Under the pieces are notes generated by a model, which did not search any database, was not told the DNA's origin, and saw only the letters and a list, made by a program, of their open reading frames with translations. The position numbers and the translations under genes are program-made. From an uncultured Clostridia bacterium (lineage in GTDB: Bacteria > Bacillota > Clostridia > Oscillospirales > Ruminococcaceae), in assembly GCA_947588805.1 (NCBI GenBank), contig CANPYR010000004.1, positions 1 to 64,000 of the forward strand: a DNA stretch of 64,000 nucleotides, given 5' to 3'. Positions 36,826 to 45,055 of this stretch are shown piece after piece. Position 1 is the first letter of the stretch, and each line of letters starts with the position of its first letter.

Positions 36826-37045
36826 CAGGCAAAAGGTTTCTGGGAGCGAAAGCCGCACCTGCGGTTTTATCGCGCCGACTTTTATGCGCAGAAACCTATA
36901 GTTACAACTTCTGACTTCTGATTTCTCAATTCTGTCTTCTAATAGCGCAGGATTCGCTGCTTCTATGCTGAATCTTTACCGACTGCGCCCACCCACCCGC
37001 CCAAGTCCGCTCATCTTGCCGTCCCCTCCCACAAATTTCCCTTCA
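36826..37045 (+). repeat. R2 repeat, partial copy 3
   Basis: Shares with 42770-42985 the blocks gggagcgaaag.cgcac, ttatcgcgccga, CTGACTT CTGATTT CTCAATT CTGTCTT, ggattcgctgc, and accgactgcgcccaccc with ccgctcat. The GC-rich hairpin half is missing. It ends a few bases before the -35 at 37050. Confidence 0.8.
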
Positions 37046-37049
37046 GCGA

Positions 37050-37078
37050 TTGACATTTTTGCAAAAACGTAGTATAAT
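37050..37078 (+). promoter_or_regulatory. Promoter of the DUF6465-like gene
   Basis: TTGACA (37050-37055), 17 bases, TATAAT (37073-37078): perfect consensus. Confidence 0.88.
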
Positions 37079-37120
37079 ATAAATACCGAATTATTTTTAT
37101 TTTTATCGGAGGTAATAATT

Positions 37121-37441
37121 ATGCCGGCAAAGAAAAAGGCCGAGACCGCAAAAGCAGCGGCCGAGGCGGAAGTAAAAACAGCAAAGGCGGCTGAGAAGCC
37201 CGTAAAGAAGACTGCTGCGAAAAAGCCAGCCGAGAAGAAAACTTCTACCGTTAAGGAGACCGTCAAGGTCCAGTTCGGCGGCAGCGAGTATGATTTTTCG
37301 GATATCAAGAAGGCTGTGGAAGCAGACTATAAGGGCAAATTCAGCGGCAAGGTCAAAACGCTTGAGATTTATATCAAGCCCGAGGATCAGGCAGTATACT
37401 ATGTCATAAACTCCGACTTCTCGGATAAAGTCGCGCTTTGA
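37121..37441 (+). CDS. DUF6465-like small protein with Lys/Ala-rich N-terminus
   Basis: A 106-residue protein. Residues 1-48 are a low-complexity Lys/Ala/Glu tract like histone-like or nucleic-acid-binding tails. Residues 49-106 form a compact domain (VQFGGSEYDFSDIKKAVEAD, then VKTLEIYIKPEDQAVYYVIN) matching the pattern of the Clostridia-restricted DUF6465 family, of unknown function. GGAGGT precedes the ATG; the strong promoter and terminator suggest high expression. A DNA- or RNA-associated role is only a guess from the basic tail. Confidence 0.8.
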   Translation: MPAKKKAETAKAAAEAEVKTAKAAEKPVKKTAAKKPAEKKTSTVKETVKVQFGGSEYDFSDIKKAVEADYKGKFSGKVKTLEIYIKPEDQAVYYVINSDFSDKVAL

Positions 37442-37455
37442 TCTGACGATCCTAA

Positions 37456-37489
37456 CCCCGCCGGTACCGCTATCGGCGGGGGATTTTTT
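37456..37489 (+). terminator. Terminator after the DUF6465-like gene
   Basis: CCCCGCCG and CGGCGGGG arms, then a T-run. Confidence 0.9.
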
Positions 37490-37659
37490 GACGGTTTGGC
37501 ATGACAAATCCCACGGTTCAGATATAATAAATTATCTTCTTGACGCCGTTCTTACGCGGACGGGACGGTAATATCTTTTTTGAGTTAGTGCAAACAGCAG
37601 CTTCGTCTGCCGGTTTTGAATTTATAAATATAAAATGAAGAAAATTTTAATATCAGCGC

Positions 37660-37688
37660 TTGACAATCCCGCGGCGGTATGATATAAT
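37660..37688 (+). promoter_or_regulatory. tRNA-Leu promoter
   Basis: TTGACA (37660-37665), 17 bases, TATAAT (37683-37688), about 67 bases before the tRNA. Confidence 0.88.
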
Positions 37689-37754
37689 AATCGGGCGGGT
37701 GAAGCTGAAAAAGCTCCGTCTCGGTATCCCGACCGTGTAAAAATAACGGGAAAC

Positions 37755-37841
37755 GCGGGTATGGCGGAATTGGCAGACGCGCATGGTTCAGGTCCATGTG
37801 AAAGCAATTTCATGCAGGTTCAAGTCCTGTTACCCGCACCA
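37755..37841 (+). tRNA. tRNA-Leu (anticodon CAG)
   Basis: An 87-base class II tRNA with acceptor arms GCGGGTA/TACCCGC, anticodon stem CATGG/CCATG around loop TTCAGGT (anticodon 37789-37791), a long variable arm, T-loop GGTTCAAGTCC, and encoded CCA. It reads CUG codons. Confidence 0.96.
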
Positions 37842-37850
37842 AATTAGTAT

Positions 37851-37896
37851 AATCCGAACCTGTTCCCAATTGGCGACGCGTTCGGATTATTTTTTT
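37851..37896 (+). terminator. tRNA-Leu terminator
   Basis: AATCCGAAC and GTTCGGATT arms followed by seven T. Confidence 0.88.
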
Positions 37897-38124
37897 GACG
37901 GATGGGAGGCTGACAGGTTTCAAAACCGTAAGCGCCGCTGTTTCAGCATATGAATTTACGGTCAGTACCTCGCTTTACTTCATTCTCAATTCTGCACACC
38001 GTGTGGGAGAGTCCATGCACATATTATTTCAAATTTTTTAAATCCTCGCCGAAGCGAAACCCTGAAATTTTAAAATCCGACTTTCTGACCTTTGTCTTCC
38101 GGACGCGCCGCTTCGGCGCATCTG

Positions 38125-38246
38125 GGAGTGTCTAAATCGCCCGCATTATTCATTATTTTTAAAATCGTCGCCATAGGCGACGCCTTGAAGTTCTGACATC
38201 TGACTTCTGACTTCTGTATTCTTGATGTGGCCGCCCTGGCCACATC
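38125..38246 (+). repeat. 122-bp interspersed repeat, copy B
   Basis: Near-identical to the copies at 7885, 44854 and 46383. The only change in the terminal hairpin is in its loop (GCCCT for GCCTT). It ends 16 bases before the -35 of the parE-like gene. Confidence 0.93.
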
Positions 38247-38262
38247 AGCGCATCTGTCGCTC

Positions 38263-38291
38263 TTGCATTTATTTCAAAAATGTGTTATAAT
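38263..38291 (+). promoter_or_regulatory. Promoter of the parE-parC-like operon
   Basis: TTGCAT (38263-38268), 17 bases, TATAAT (38286-38291). Confidence 0.82.
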
Positions 38292-38344
38292 ACCTACATA
38301 TCGTGCCGGGCGGGACGCTCGGCTGCTTCAGGGGAGGTATTTTA

Positions 38345-40330
38345 ATGCCGGCTAAAAAAGAATACGGCAACGAAGCTATCCGCTCTTTGAAGGGAGCGGA
38401 CAGAGTAAGGCTGCGCCCGGCGGTCATTTTCGGCTCGGACGGGCTCGACGGCTGCAAGCACTCTGTTTTTGAGATCATTTCCAATTCCGTGGACGAAGCT
38501 AATCAGGGCTACGGCAAAAAGATCTCGGTGACATACTATAACGATCACTCGGTCGAGGTCGAGGATCAGGGCAGGGGCTGCCCGGTCGATTTCAACAAGG
38601 CCGAAAACCGCTATAACTGGGAGCTTGTATACTGCGAGCTTTACGCGGGAGGTAAATACGACAACGCTCAGGGCGGCGGGAATTATGAATATTCCCTCGG
38701 TCTTAACGGTCTCGGAGCCTGCGCTACGCAGTACGCTTCCGAGTATATGGACGTGGAGGTGTACCGCGACGGGTATAAGTATGACCTTCACTTTGAAAAG
38801 GGAGAGAATATCGGCGGTCTCAAAAAAGAGGAGACCAAGCGCCGCCAGACCGGTACCAGAACGCGCTGGCTTCCGGATCTTGAGGTCTTTACGGATATCG
38901 TTATCGAGAAGGAATATTTCTGCGACGTCTTGAAGAAGCAGTCGATAGTGAATCCGGGGATAGAATTCTGTCTGAGATATCAAAACCCCGAGGGGGATTT
39001 CGAGAGCTTCGACTATCTGTATCAAAACGGTATTCTTGATTATGTGAACGAGATCGTGGGGCTTGATTATCTCACCGCGCCGCAGCTCTGGACTGCGGAC
39101 AGAAAGGGCCGCGACCGCGAGGACATGAACGATTATAAGGTTAGATATAACTTTGCGTTCGCATTTTCTAAGACCGTTAAGCTATCGGAATATTTCCACA
39201 ACTCAAGCTTCCTTGAATACGGCGGCTCGACCGAAAAGGCCGTAAGACAGGCTTTCACGAGCTTTTTGGACGGATATCTCAGGCAAAACGGGAAATATCT
39301 TAAAAACGAAGCAAAGATCCAGTATCAGGATATAGAGGACTGCCTTGTGATGGTATCGAGCTCCTTCTCGACTCAGGCTTCGTATGAGAACCAGACCAAA
39401 AAGGCTATAAACAACAAATTCATCTACGACGCGGCTGTGGAATTTTTAAAGCATCAGCTTGAAGTTTATTTCATAGAAAATCCCGAGGACGCGGGAAAGA
39501 TTTGCGATCAGGTGATGATAAATAAGCGCAGCCGAGAGTCCGCGGAGAAGACGAGGATAACCCAGAAGAAGATCTTCACCGAAAAGCTCGACATGGCTAA
39601 TATGGTAAAGAAATTCGTAGACTGCCGCTCTAAGGACGTTGAAAAAAGAGAGCTCTATATCGTAGAGGGAGATTCGGCCTTAGGCTCCGTAAAGCTTGCA
39701 AGAAACGCGGAATTTCAGGCGGTGATTCCGGTAAGAGGAAAAATTCTCAACTGCCTGAAGGCAAGCTATAACAAGATCTTCGAGAGCGAGATCATAACCG
39801 ATCTTATGAAGGTCTTAGGGTGCGGAGTGGAGGTCAAGTCCTCTAAGAATAAGGACCTTTCAAGCTTTAATCTTTCAAATCTGAGATGGTCTAAAATAGT
39901 TATCTGCACCGACGCGGACTACGACGGCTTCCAGATAAGGACTCTTATTCTCACCATGCTCTACACCCTCGCTCCGACGCTTATAGAGAAGGGGTATGTG
40001 TTCATAGCGGAGTCTCCGCTTTACGAGATAAATACAAAGGACAGAACATACTTTGCCTACGACGAGTCGGAGCGCGCGGATATAATGAATAAGATCGAGG
40101 GGCAGAAGTTTACTATCCAGCGCTCAAAGGGACTCGGCGAAAACGAGCCGGATATGATGAGCCTTACAACCATGAACCCCGAGACAAGAAGGCTTATAAA
40201 GGTCGGTCCCGACGAAGCCGAGCATACGAAATTCATGTTCGAGATGCTTTTGGGAGATAACCTTTCCGCAAGAAAGGAATTCATAAATAACAACGGCCAC
40301 GACTATCTCGATATGGCCGACATCAGCTGA
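38345..40330 (+). CDS. parE: Type IIA DNA topoisomerase, B subunit (ParE/GyrB family)
   Basis: The ATPase and TOPRIM subunit of a type II topoisomerase. GHKL ATPase motifs are EIISNSVDEANQG (Asn and Glu of the Bergerat fold), VEDQGRGCPV and GLNGLGACAT; the TOPRIM metal site is YIVEGDSALGS with CTDADYDGFQI. At 661 residues it is in the ParE/GyrB range. I chose the ATG at 38345 over the open frame start at 38303 because GGGGAGG lies 9 bases before it. The A subunit follows after 34 bases. The sequence looks divergent from main GyrB, so this is probably the second, topo IV-like enzyme; it relaxes or decatenates DNA. Confidence 0.9.
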   Translation: MPAKKEYGNEAIRSLKGADRVRLRPAVIFGSDGLDGCKHSVFEIISNSVDEANQGYGKKISVTYYNDHSVEVEDQGRGCPVDFNKAENRYNWELVYCELYAGGKYDNAQGGGNYEYSLGLNGLGACATQYASEYMDVEVYRDGYKYDLHFEKGENIGGLKKEETKRRQTGTRTRWLPDLEVFTDIVIEKEYFCDVLKKQSIVNPGIEFCLRYQNPEGDFESFDYLYQNGILDYVNEIVGLDYLTAPQLWTADRKGRDREDMNDYKVRYNFAFAFSKTVKLSEYFHNSSFLEYGGSTEKAVRQAFTSFLDGYLRQNGKYLKNEAKIQYQDIEDCLVMVSSSFSTQASYENQTKKAINNKFIYDAAVEFLKHQLEVYFIENPEDAGKICDQVMINKRSRESAEKTRITQKKIFTEKLDMANMVKKFVDCRSKDVEKRELYIVEGDSALGSVKLARNAEFQAVIPVRGKILNCLKASYNKIFESEIITDLMKVLGCGVEVKSSKNKDLSSFNLSNLRWSKIVICTDADYDGFQIRTLILTMLYTLAPTLIEKGYVFIAESPLYEINTKDRTYFAYDESERADIMNKIEGQKFTIQRSKGLGENEPDMMSLTTMNPETRRLIKVGPDEAEHTKFMFEMLLGDNLSARKEFINNNGHDYLDMADIS

Positions 40331-40364
40331 TTTTAATTGAAAAAAGTAGGAGAGAAAACGGCAA

Positions 40365-42608
40365 ATGGCTAAGAAATCCAAAGACAGAGAAACAAAACAG
40401 CCGAAGCTGTCCGAAAGGCATCAGCAGGCTTATATACAGGGCGCGGGAACGGTCGTCGACGAGCCTATTACGGTCACGCTCGAAAAAAACTATATGCCCT
40501 ACGCCATGTCGGTCATAGTTTCGCGCGCTTTCCCGGAGATAGACGGCTTCAAGCCCTCTCACAGAAAGCTTCTTTATACTATGTATACGATGGGACTTCT
40601 TAAGGGCCCCAGAACCAAGTCCGCAAATATCGTCGGGCAGACAATGAAGCTGAACCCACACGGCGATCAGGCGATATATGAAACGATGGTAAGGCTCGCA
40701 AGGGGAAACGAAGCGCTTCTGCATCCTTATATAGATTCAAAGGGAAACTTCGGAAAAGCATATTCGAGCGATATGCAGTACGCGGCTTCAAGATACACCG
40801 AAGCCAAGCTTGAACCTATTTGCAACGAGCTTTTTTCGGATATAGACAAAAACACCGTGAATTTTGTCCCGAACTACGACAACACGATGCAGGAGCCGGA
40901 GCTTTTGCCGGTGACATTCCCGTCGATCCTGGTGAATTCAAACGTCGGTATCGGCGTTTCGATGGCAAGCTCGGTATGCCCGTTTAACCTTAAAGAGCTC
41001 TGCGAAGCGACCGTGGCGCTTATTCGCGATCCCGAGACCGACGTTATGCAGTACATGAAGGGTCCCGACTTCCCGGGCGGGGGATATCTTATTTACGACG
41101 AGGAAAAGCTTAGGCAGATATTCAACACCGGCAGGGGAGCGGTCAAGATCAGGGCGAAATATACCTACGACAAGTCCGCAAACTGTATTGAGATAACCGA
41201 GATACCGCCCACTACTACGGTGGAAGCCATTATTGAGAAAGTGATCGATCTTGCGAAAACGAGTCTTAAAGAGGTAAGCTATATCCGCGACGAAACCGAT
41301 CTTTCGGGTCTTAAGATCGCGATCGACCTTAAAAGAGGAGTTGATCCCGAGGAGCTGATGAGAAAGCTCTATAAGCTCACGCCGCTCCAGGACAGCTTCT
41401 CGGCTAACTTCAATATCCTTGTGAACGGGTATCCCAAGGTTTTGGGAGTTACGGATATTTTGCGGGAGTGGATAAAGTTCCGCGTGGGATGCGTTAAGCG
41501 AAGAGTGGCGTACGATCTTGACAAGAAGGCCGAAAGGCTGCATTTGCTTGAAGGGCTTGAAAGAATACTTCTTGACATCGACAAGGCGATAAAGATAGTT
41601 CGCGAGACCGAAGAGGAAGCGGACGTGGTGCCGAATCTGATGATAGGGTTCTCGATAGACGAGATCCAGGCCGAATACGTAGCGGAGATAAAGCTTAGGC
41701 ACTTAAACCGCGAGTATATATTAAACCGCTTAAAGGACGTAACCGATCTTACAAAAGAAATAGCGGACCTCCAGGAAGTCCTCGGAAGCGAAAGAAAGAT
41801 AAAGCTTATAATTATCGACGAGCTTAAAAAGGTAGCGGAAAAATACGGTATCCCGAGAAAGACCATGATAATTTACGCCTACGACGAGCCCGAGGTATCC
41901 TCCGAGCCGGAGATCCCTGACTATCCCTGCCGCCTGATCCTTACGAGAGAGGGGTACTTCAAAAAGATAACCCCGCAGAGCTTAAGGATGTCCGGAGAGC
42001 ACAAGCTAAAAGAAAACGACGTTATCACAACCGAGATAGACCTATCCAACCGCGCGGAAATTTTGTTCTTCACAAATAACGCGAAGTGTTATAAGGCGAA
42101 GGCTTCACAGTTTTCCGACTCAAAAGCGAGCGTTTTAGGGGATTACATCCCCGTCGCGCTTAAATTTGAGGAGGGCGAGACGGTGACGGCTATGGCGGCG
42201 ACTCTTGATTATTCGGGATGTATTTTAGTCGTATATAAAAACGGAAAAGCTGCAAAAGTCCCGCTCAGCTCGTTTGAGACAAAGACGAACAGAAAGGTGC
42301 TGTTAAAAGCCTACAGCGACAAATCAGAGGTTGTGGATATTCTTGACGTCAAAGAGGGCGCGGAGATAATGCTTCGCTCAACAAACGGCAGGATGATAAT
42401 TTTCAACACCGGGATGATACTTCCGAAGTCTACAAGGGATACCCAGGGCGTGCAGGTAATGACTCTGAAGGCGGGGGCTTCTGTAGAGAGCGCGCATATT
42501 ATTGACGAAGCGAAGGCGCAGGAGCTTTCAAAGTACAGAACAAAGACTCTGCCCGCCGCCGGTCCTTTTGCTAAGGATATACCGGATCCGGATCAGATGA
42601 CGCTGTGA
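40365..42608 (+). CDS. parC: Type IIA DNA topoisomerase, A subunit (ParC/GyrA family)
   Basis: The 747-residue breakage-reunion subunit. The catalytic tyrosine lies in YAASRYTEAKLEP, the winged helix in NYMPYAMSVIVSRAFPEIDG with KPSHRKLLYTM, and the tower and coiled coil follow. The C-terminal region is a beta-pinwheel (residues about 530-730) without a recognisable GyrA-box, favouring topo IV over gyrase. The quinolone region reads LNPHGDQAIYE: Gln102 stands where GyrA has Ser83, a position tied to quinolone susceptibility in well-studied bacteria. Ribosome site AGGAG. Cotranscribed with parE. Confidence 0.9.
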   Translation: MAKKSKDRETKQPKLSERHQQAYIQGAGTVVDEPITVTLEKNYMPYAMSVIVSRAFPEIDGFKPSHRKLLYTMYTMGLLKGPRTKSANIVGQTMKLNPHGDQAIYETMVRLARGNEALLHPYIDSKGNFGKAYSSDMQYAASRYTEAKLEPICNELFSDIDKNTVNFVPNYDNTMQEPELLPVTFPSILVNSNVGIGVSMASSVCPFNLKELCEATVALIRDPETDVMQYMKGPDFPGGGYLIYDEEKLRQIFNTGRGAVKIRAKYTYDKSANCIEITEIPPTTTVEAIIEKVIDLAKTSLKEVSYIRDETDLSGLKIAIDLKRGVDPEELMRKLYKLTPLQDSFSANFNILVNGYPKVLGVTDILREWIKFRVGCVKRRVAYDLDKKAERLHLLEGLERILLDIDKAIKIVRETEEEADVVPNLMIGFSIDEIQAEYVAEIKLRHLNREYILNRLKDVTDLTKEIADLQEVLGSERKIKLIIIDELKKVAEKYGIPRKTMIIYAYDEPEVSSEPEIPDYPCRLILTREGYFKKITPQSLRMSGEHKLKENDVITTEIDLSNRAEILFFTNNAKCYKAKASQFSDSKASVLGDYIPVALKFEEGETVTAMAATLDYSGCILVVYKNGKAAKVPLSSFETKTNRKVLLKAYSDKSEVVDILDVKEGAEIMLRSTNGRMIIFNTGMILPKSTRDTQGVQVMTLKAGASVESAHIIDEAKAQELSKYRTKTLPAAGPFAKDIPDPDQMTL

Positions 42609-42639
42609 ATTTTGCGAAGGGTTGGGGAGTTGGGAGAAG

Positions 42640-42985
42640 CGCAGAGCGGGAGGGCGCAGCCCGCGGACGGCCGTATGGCCGGCCGGGCTCGCCGGCCGAA
42701 GGACGGCGAGCCGTGCGCGTCAGCGCACCGGGCTGCGCCCGGGGTGGGAGCCGGAAAGGGAAAGACAAGCAGAAGGTCGTTGGGAGCGAAAGACGCACCC
42801 GAGCATTTATCGCGCCGAGGGGGGAGCGCAGAGGGGTACAGTAAGCAGATCTGATTTCTGATTTCTCAATTCTGTTTTCTGACAGCCGCGGCGGGATTCG
42901 CTGCATATCTACTGAATTACTACCGACTGCGCCCACCCGCCCTCCCTCTCCCGCTCATCCCGCCGCTTTCCCTCGCCAAAACCTC
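42640..42985 (+). repeat. R2 structured repeat, copy 2 (fullest copy)
   Basis: The GC-rich half holds stacked palindromes, including GTGCGC-GTCA-GCGCAC (42713-42728) and CCGGGC/GCCCGG (42728-42742). A unique middle (gacaagcagaaggtcgtt, ggagcgaaagacgc) is followed by the heptads CTGATTT CTGATTT CTCAATT CTGTTTT and an end shared with 36826-37045. It stops at the -35 of the NfeD promoter. Confidence 0.85.
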
Positions 42986-43014
42986 TTTACAAATCCGCGA
43001 TTATATGTTATAAT
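42986..43014 (+). promoter_or_regulatory. Promoter of the NfeD-SPFH operon
   Basis: TTTACA (42986-42991), 17 bases, TATAAT (43009-43014). Confidence 0.85.
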
Positions 43015-43070
43015 ATACTCAGCGGCTCCCGCTAAGGGCGGGCGCTTGCAAATAACAGGGGGTGTTCACT

Positions 43071-43502
43071 GTGACTGTAACTATGGTTCTCGTTTGGGTG
43101 ATAATCCTTATAGGCGCGATCGTGCTTGAAATTATGACCGTGCAGTTCGTCTCGATCTGGTTCGCATTCGCGGCTCTTGTCGCCGTGATCCTTGCGGGGC
43201 TCGGGACTCCCGTTTGGGCGCAGCTTCTTTGCTTCGTCGCCGTGACTCTTATCCTTCTTATCGCCACAAGACCGCTCGTTAAAAAGCTCCGCGGGGAGTA
43301 TGTGAGAACAAACGCCGATATGAATATCGGAAAGCTTGCGGTAGTTACCGAGGATGTGATCAACGAAAGATCCCTCGGAAGGGCGATCATAGGCGGGGTA
43401 TCCTGGAAAGCGGTGAGCGAGGACGGCGAGCATATCCCGGAGGGTTCGACGGTCGTTATTAAGGACGTAGACGGCGCTAAGCTTATCGTCTCCCAAAAGT
43501 GA
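43071..43502 (+). CDS. NfeD-like membrane protein
   Basis: A 143-residue short NfeD: membrane segments at about residues 4-24, 28-45 and 49-65, then a soluble OB-fold domain (IGKLAVVTEDVINE, IIGGVSWKAVSEDGEHIPEG). Short NfeDs occur next to SPFH proteins and are thought to tune membrane microdomains or SPFH assembly. I chose GTG 43071 because AGGGGG lies 8 bases upstream; a GTG at 43062 overlaps that site, and an ATG at 43083 is possible. The SPFH gene follows 60 bases later. Confidence 0.87.
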   Translation: MTVTMVLVWVIILIGAIVLEIMTVQFVSIWFAFAALVAVILAGLGTPVWAQLLCFVAVTLILLIATRPLVKKLRGEYVRTNADMNIGKLAVVTEDVINERSLGRAIIGGVSWKAVSEDGEHIPEGSTVVIKDVDGAKLIVSQK

Positions 43503-43562
43503 AGCTTTTCCGTCATTTTTACACTCTGTCAAAAAATAAATTAAAAAAGCGAGGTCATGAGC

Positions 43563-44528
43563 ATGTTACCGATAATAGTTTTCGTAGTGGTACTGATACT
43601 TATTTTCGTCATTATCTCAAACTTCAAGATCGTGCCGCAGGCGCAGGTGTTTGTAGTCGAACGTCTCGGCGCTTTCAACCGTGAGCTCCACACAGGTCCG
43701 CACCTTCTCGTCCCGTTCATAGACAGAATAGCGAAGAGGGTGTCGATAAAAGAACAGGTAGCGGATTTCCAGCCGCAGCCGGTTATCACCAAAGATAACG
43801 TCACCATGCAGATAGATACCGTCGTGTTCTTCCAGATCACGAACGCGAAGCTCTACACCTACGGCGTAGAACGCCCGATCGCGGCCATAGAGAACCTTAC
43901 CGCCACGACTCTGAGAAATATAATCGGCGAGATGGAGCTTGACGCTACTCTCACATCGCGCGATACTATCAACACAAAGATCACTGTGATACTTGACGAA
44001 GCGACCGACCGCTGGGGTATCAAGGTAAACAGAGTCGAGCTTAAGAACATCCTGCCGCCGAGAGAGATTCAGGACGCGATGGAGAAGCAGATGAAGGCTG
44101 AACGCGAGCGCCGTGAAAAGATCCTTCAGGCCGAGGGCGATAAGAAGTCTCAGATACTTGTAGCCGAGGGCGAAAAGGAGTCGAAGATCCTAAAAGCCGA
44201 AGCTGATAAACAGGCCGAGATACTTCATGCCGAAGCCGAAAAAGAAGCGATGATACTCCGCGCGAACGCGGTCAGGGAGCAGAAGATCCTTGAGGCGCAG
44301 GGCGAAGCGGAAGCGATAGAAGCCGTACAGAGCGCGCTTGCGGAGAGCATAAAGAAGCTCAACGCGTCTAATCCGAACGAGCGAGTAATAGCGCTTAAGT
44401 CGCTTGAAGCCTTCGGCAAGGCCGCTGACGGCAAGGCGACGAAGATAATAATCCCGAGCGAGATCCAAGGTCTTGCGGGATTGGCGTCGAGCCTGAAGGC
44501 GCTGACGGAGGACGGAAAGACGGAGTGA
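43563..44528 (+). CDS. SPFH/stomatin-like protein (paraslipin, QmcA type)
   Basis: A 321-residue protein: one N-terminal membrane helix (LPIIVFVVVLILIFVII), an SPFH domain (IVPQAQVFVVERLGAFNREL, VSIKEQVADFQPQPVITKDN), then a long Ala/Glu/Lys coiled coil with AEGEKESKILKAEADKQAEI-type repeats, and a short C-terminal helix. Such proteins form membrane-anchored oligomeric cages and scaffolds with an NfeD partner, which is present just upstream. GCGAGG fits the ATG at 43563 better than the one at 43557, which is too close to it. Confidence 0.93.
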   Translation: MLPIIVFVVVLILIFVIISNFKIVPQAQVFVVERLGAFNRELHTGPHLLVPFIDRIAKRVSIKEQVADFQPQPVITKDNVTMQIDTVVFFQITNAKLYTYGVERPIAAIENLTATTLRNIIGEMELDATLTSRDTINTKITVILDEATDRWGIKVNRVELKNILPPREIQDAMEKQMKAERERREKILQAEGDKKSQILVAEGEKESKILKAEADKQAEILHAEAEKEAMILRANAVREQKILEAQGEAEAIEAVQSALAESIKKLNASNPNERVIALKSLEAFGKAADGKATKIIIPSEIQGLAGLASSLKALTEDGKTE

Positions 44529-44599
44529 ATTAAGGGAACCGGAGCGGGGGAGATTTAGGATAAAGAATTTTGGGGCGGAGGAGTTGGGGATATAAAAGG

Positions 44600-44637
44600 T
44601 CCCGCGGTCTTTACATGATAGGCCGCGGGATATTTTT
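44600..44637 (+). terminator. Terminator after the SPFH gene
   Basis: TCCCGCGG and CCGCGGGA arms followed by TATTTTTG. Confidence 0.85.
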
Positions 44638-44789
44638 GTCGGTGATGAAGAGGTATTATAACTTAATTACTTACTACTCCTGAATTTCACTTTCGGTGAA
44701 AAGCAAGCCGGTATAAAGCGGCGGCGAGATTCTCAATCTTTCATTGTGATAATATAATTTCCGGATAAATTCAAAGCCGTTTAAAACTT

Positions 44790-44840
44790 AATCTCCAATC
44801 TCTAATTTCTATTTTCTATTTTCTAATCTCTGATTTCTGC
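44790..44840 (+). repeat. Degenerate 7-base tandem repeats
   Basis: Runs such as ATTTCTA TTTTCTA TTTTCTA ATCTCTG ATTTCTG with period 7, next to copy C of the 122-bp repeat. Confidence 0.6.
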
Positions 44841-44853
44841 TTTCCCCCGCCCG

Positions 44854-44975
44854 GGAGTGTCTAAATCGCCCGCATTATTCATTATTTTTAAAATCGTCGC
44901 CATAGGCGACGCCTTAAAGTTCTGACATCTGACATCTGACTTCTGTATTCTTGATGTGGCCGCCTTGGCCACATC
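44854..44975 (+). repeat. 122-bp interspersed repeat, copy C
   Basis: Same 122-base sequence as copies A, B and D with a few substitutions. It ends 17 bases before the -35 of the SGNH lipoprotein gene. Confidence 0.93.
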
Positions 44976-44992
44976 TTCCCCGCCCCCACATA

Positions 44993-45021
44993 TTGACATC
45001 ACATTGACAATGTGCTATAAT
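44993..45021 (+). promoter_or_regulatory. Promoter of the SGNH lipoprotein gene
   Basis: TTGACA (44993-44998), 17 bases, TATAAT (45016-45021). A second TTGACA lies inside the spacer. Confidence 0.87.
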
Positions 45022-45055
45022 ATTTTTAACTAAATATAATATCGGAGGTCTTACC

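Noticed and set aside
42605-42861. Overlapping plus-strand small open frames after parC
   Set aside because: They are GC-rich frames inside the R2 repeat, with stop-poor palindromic sequence and no coding signature.
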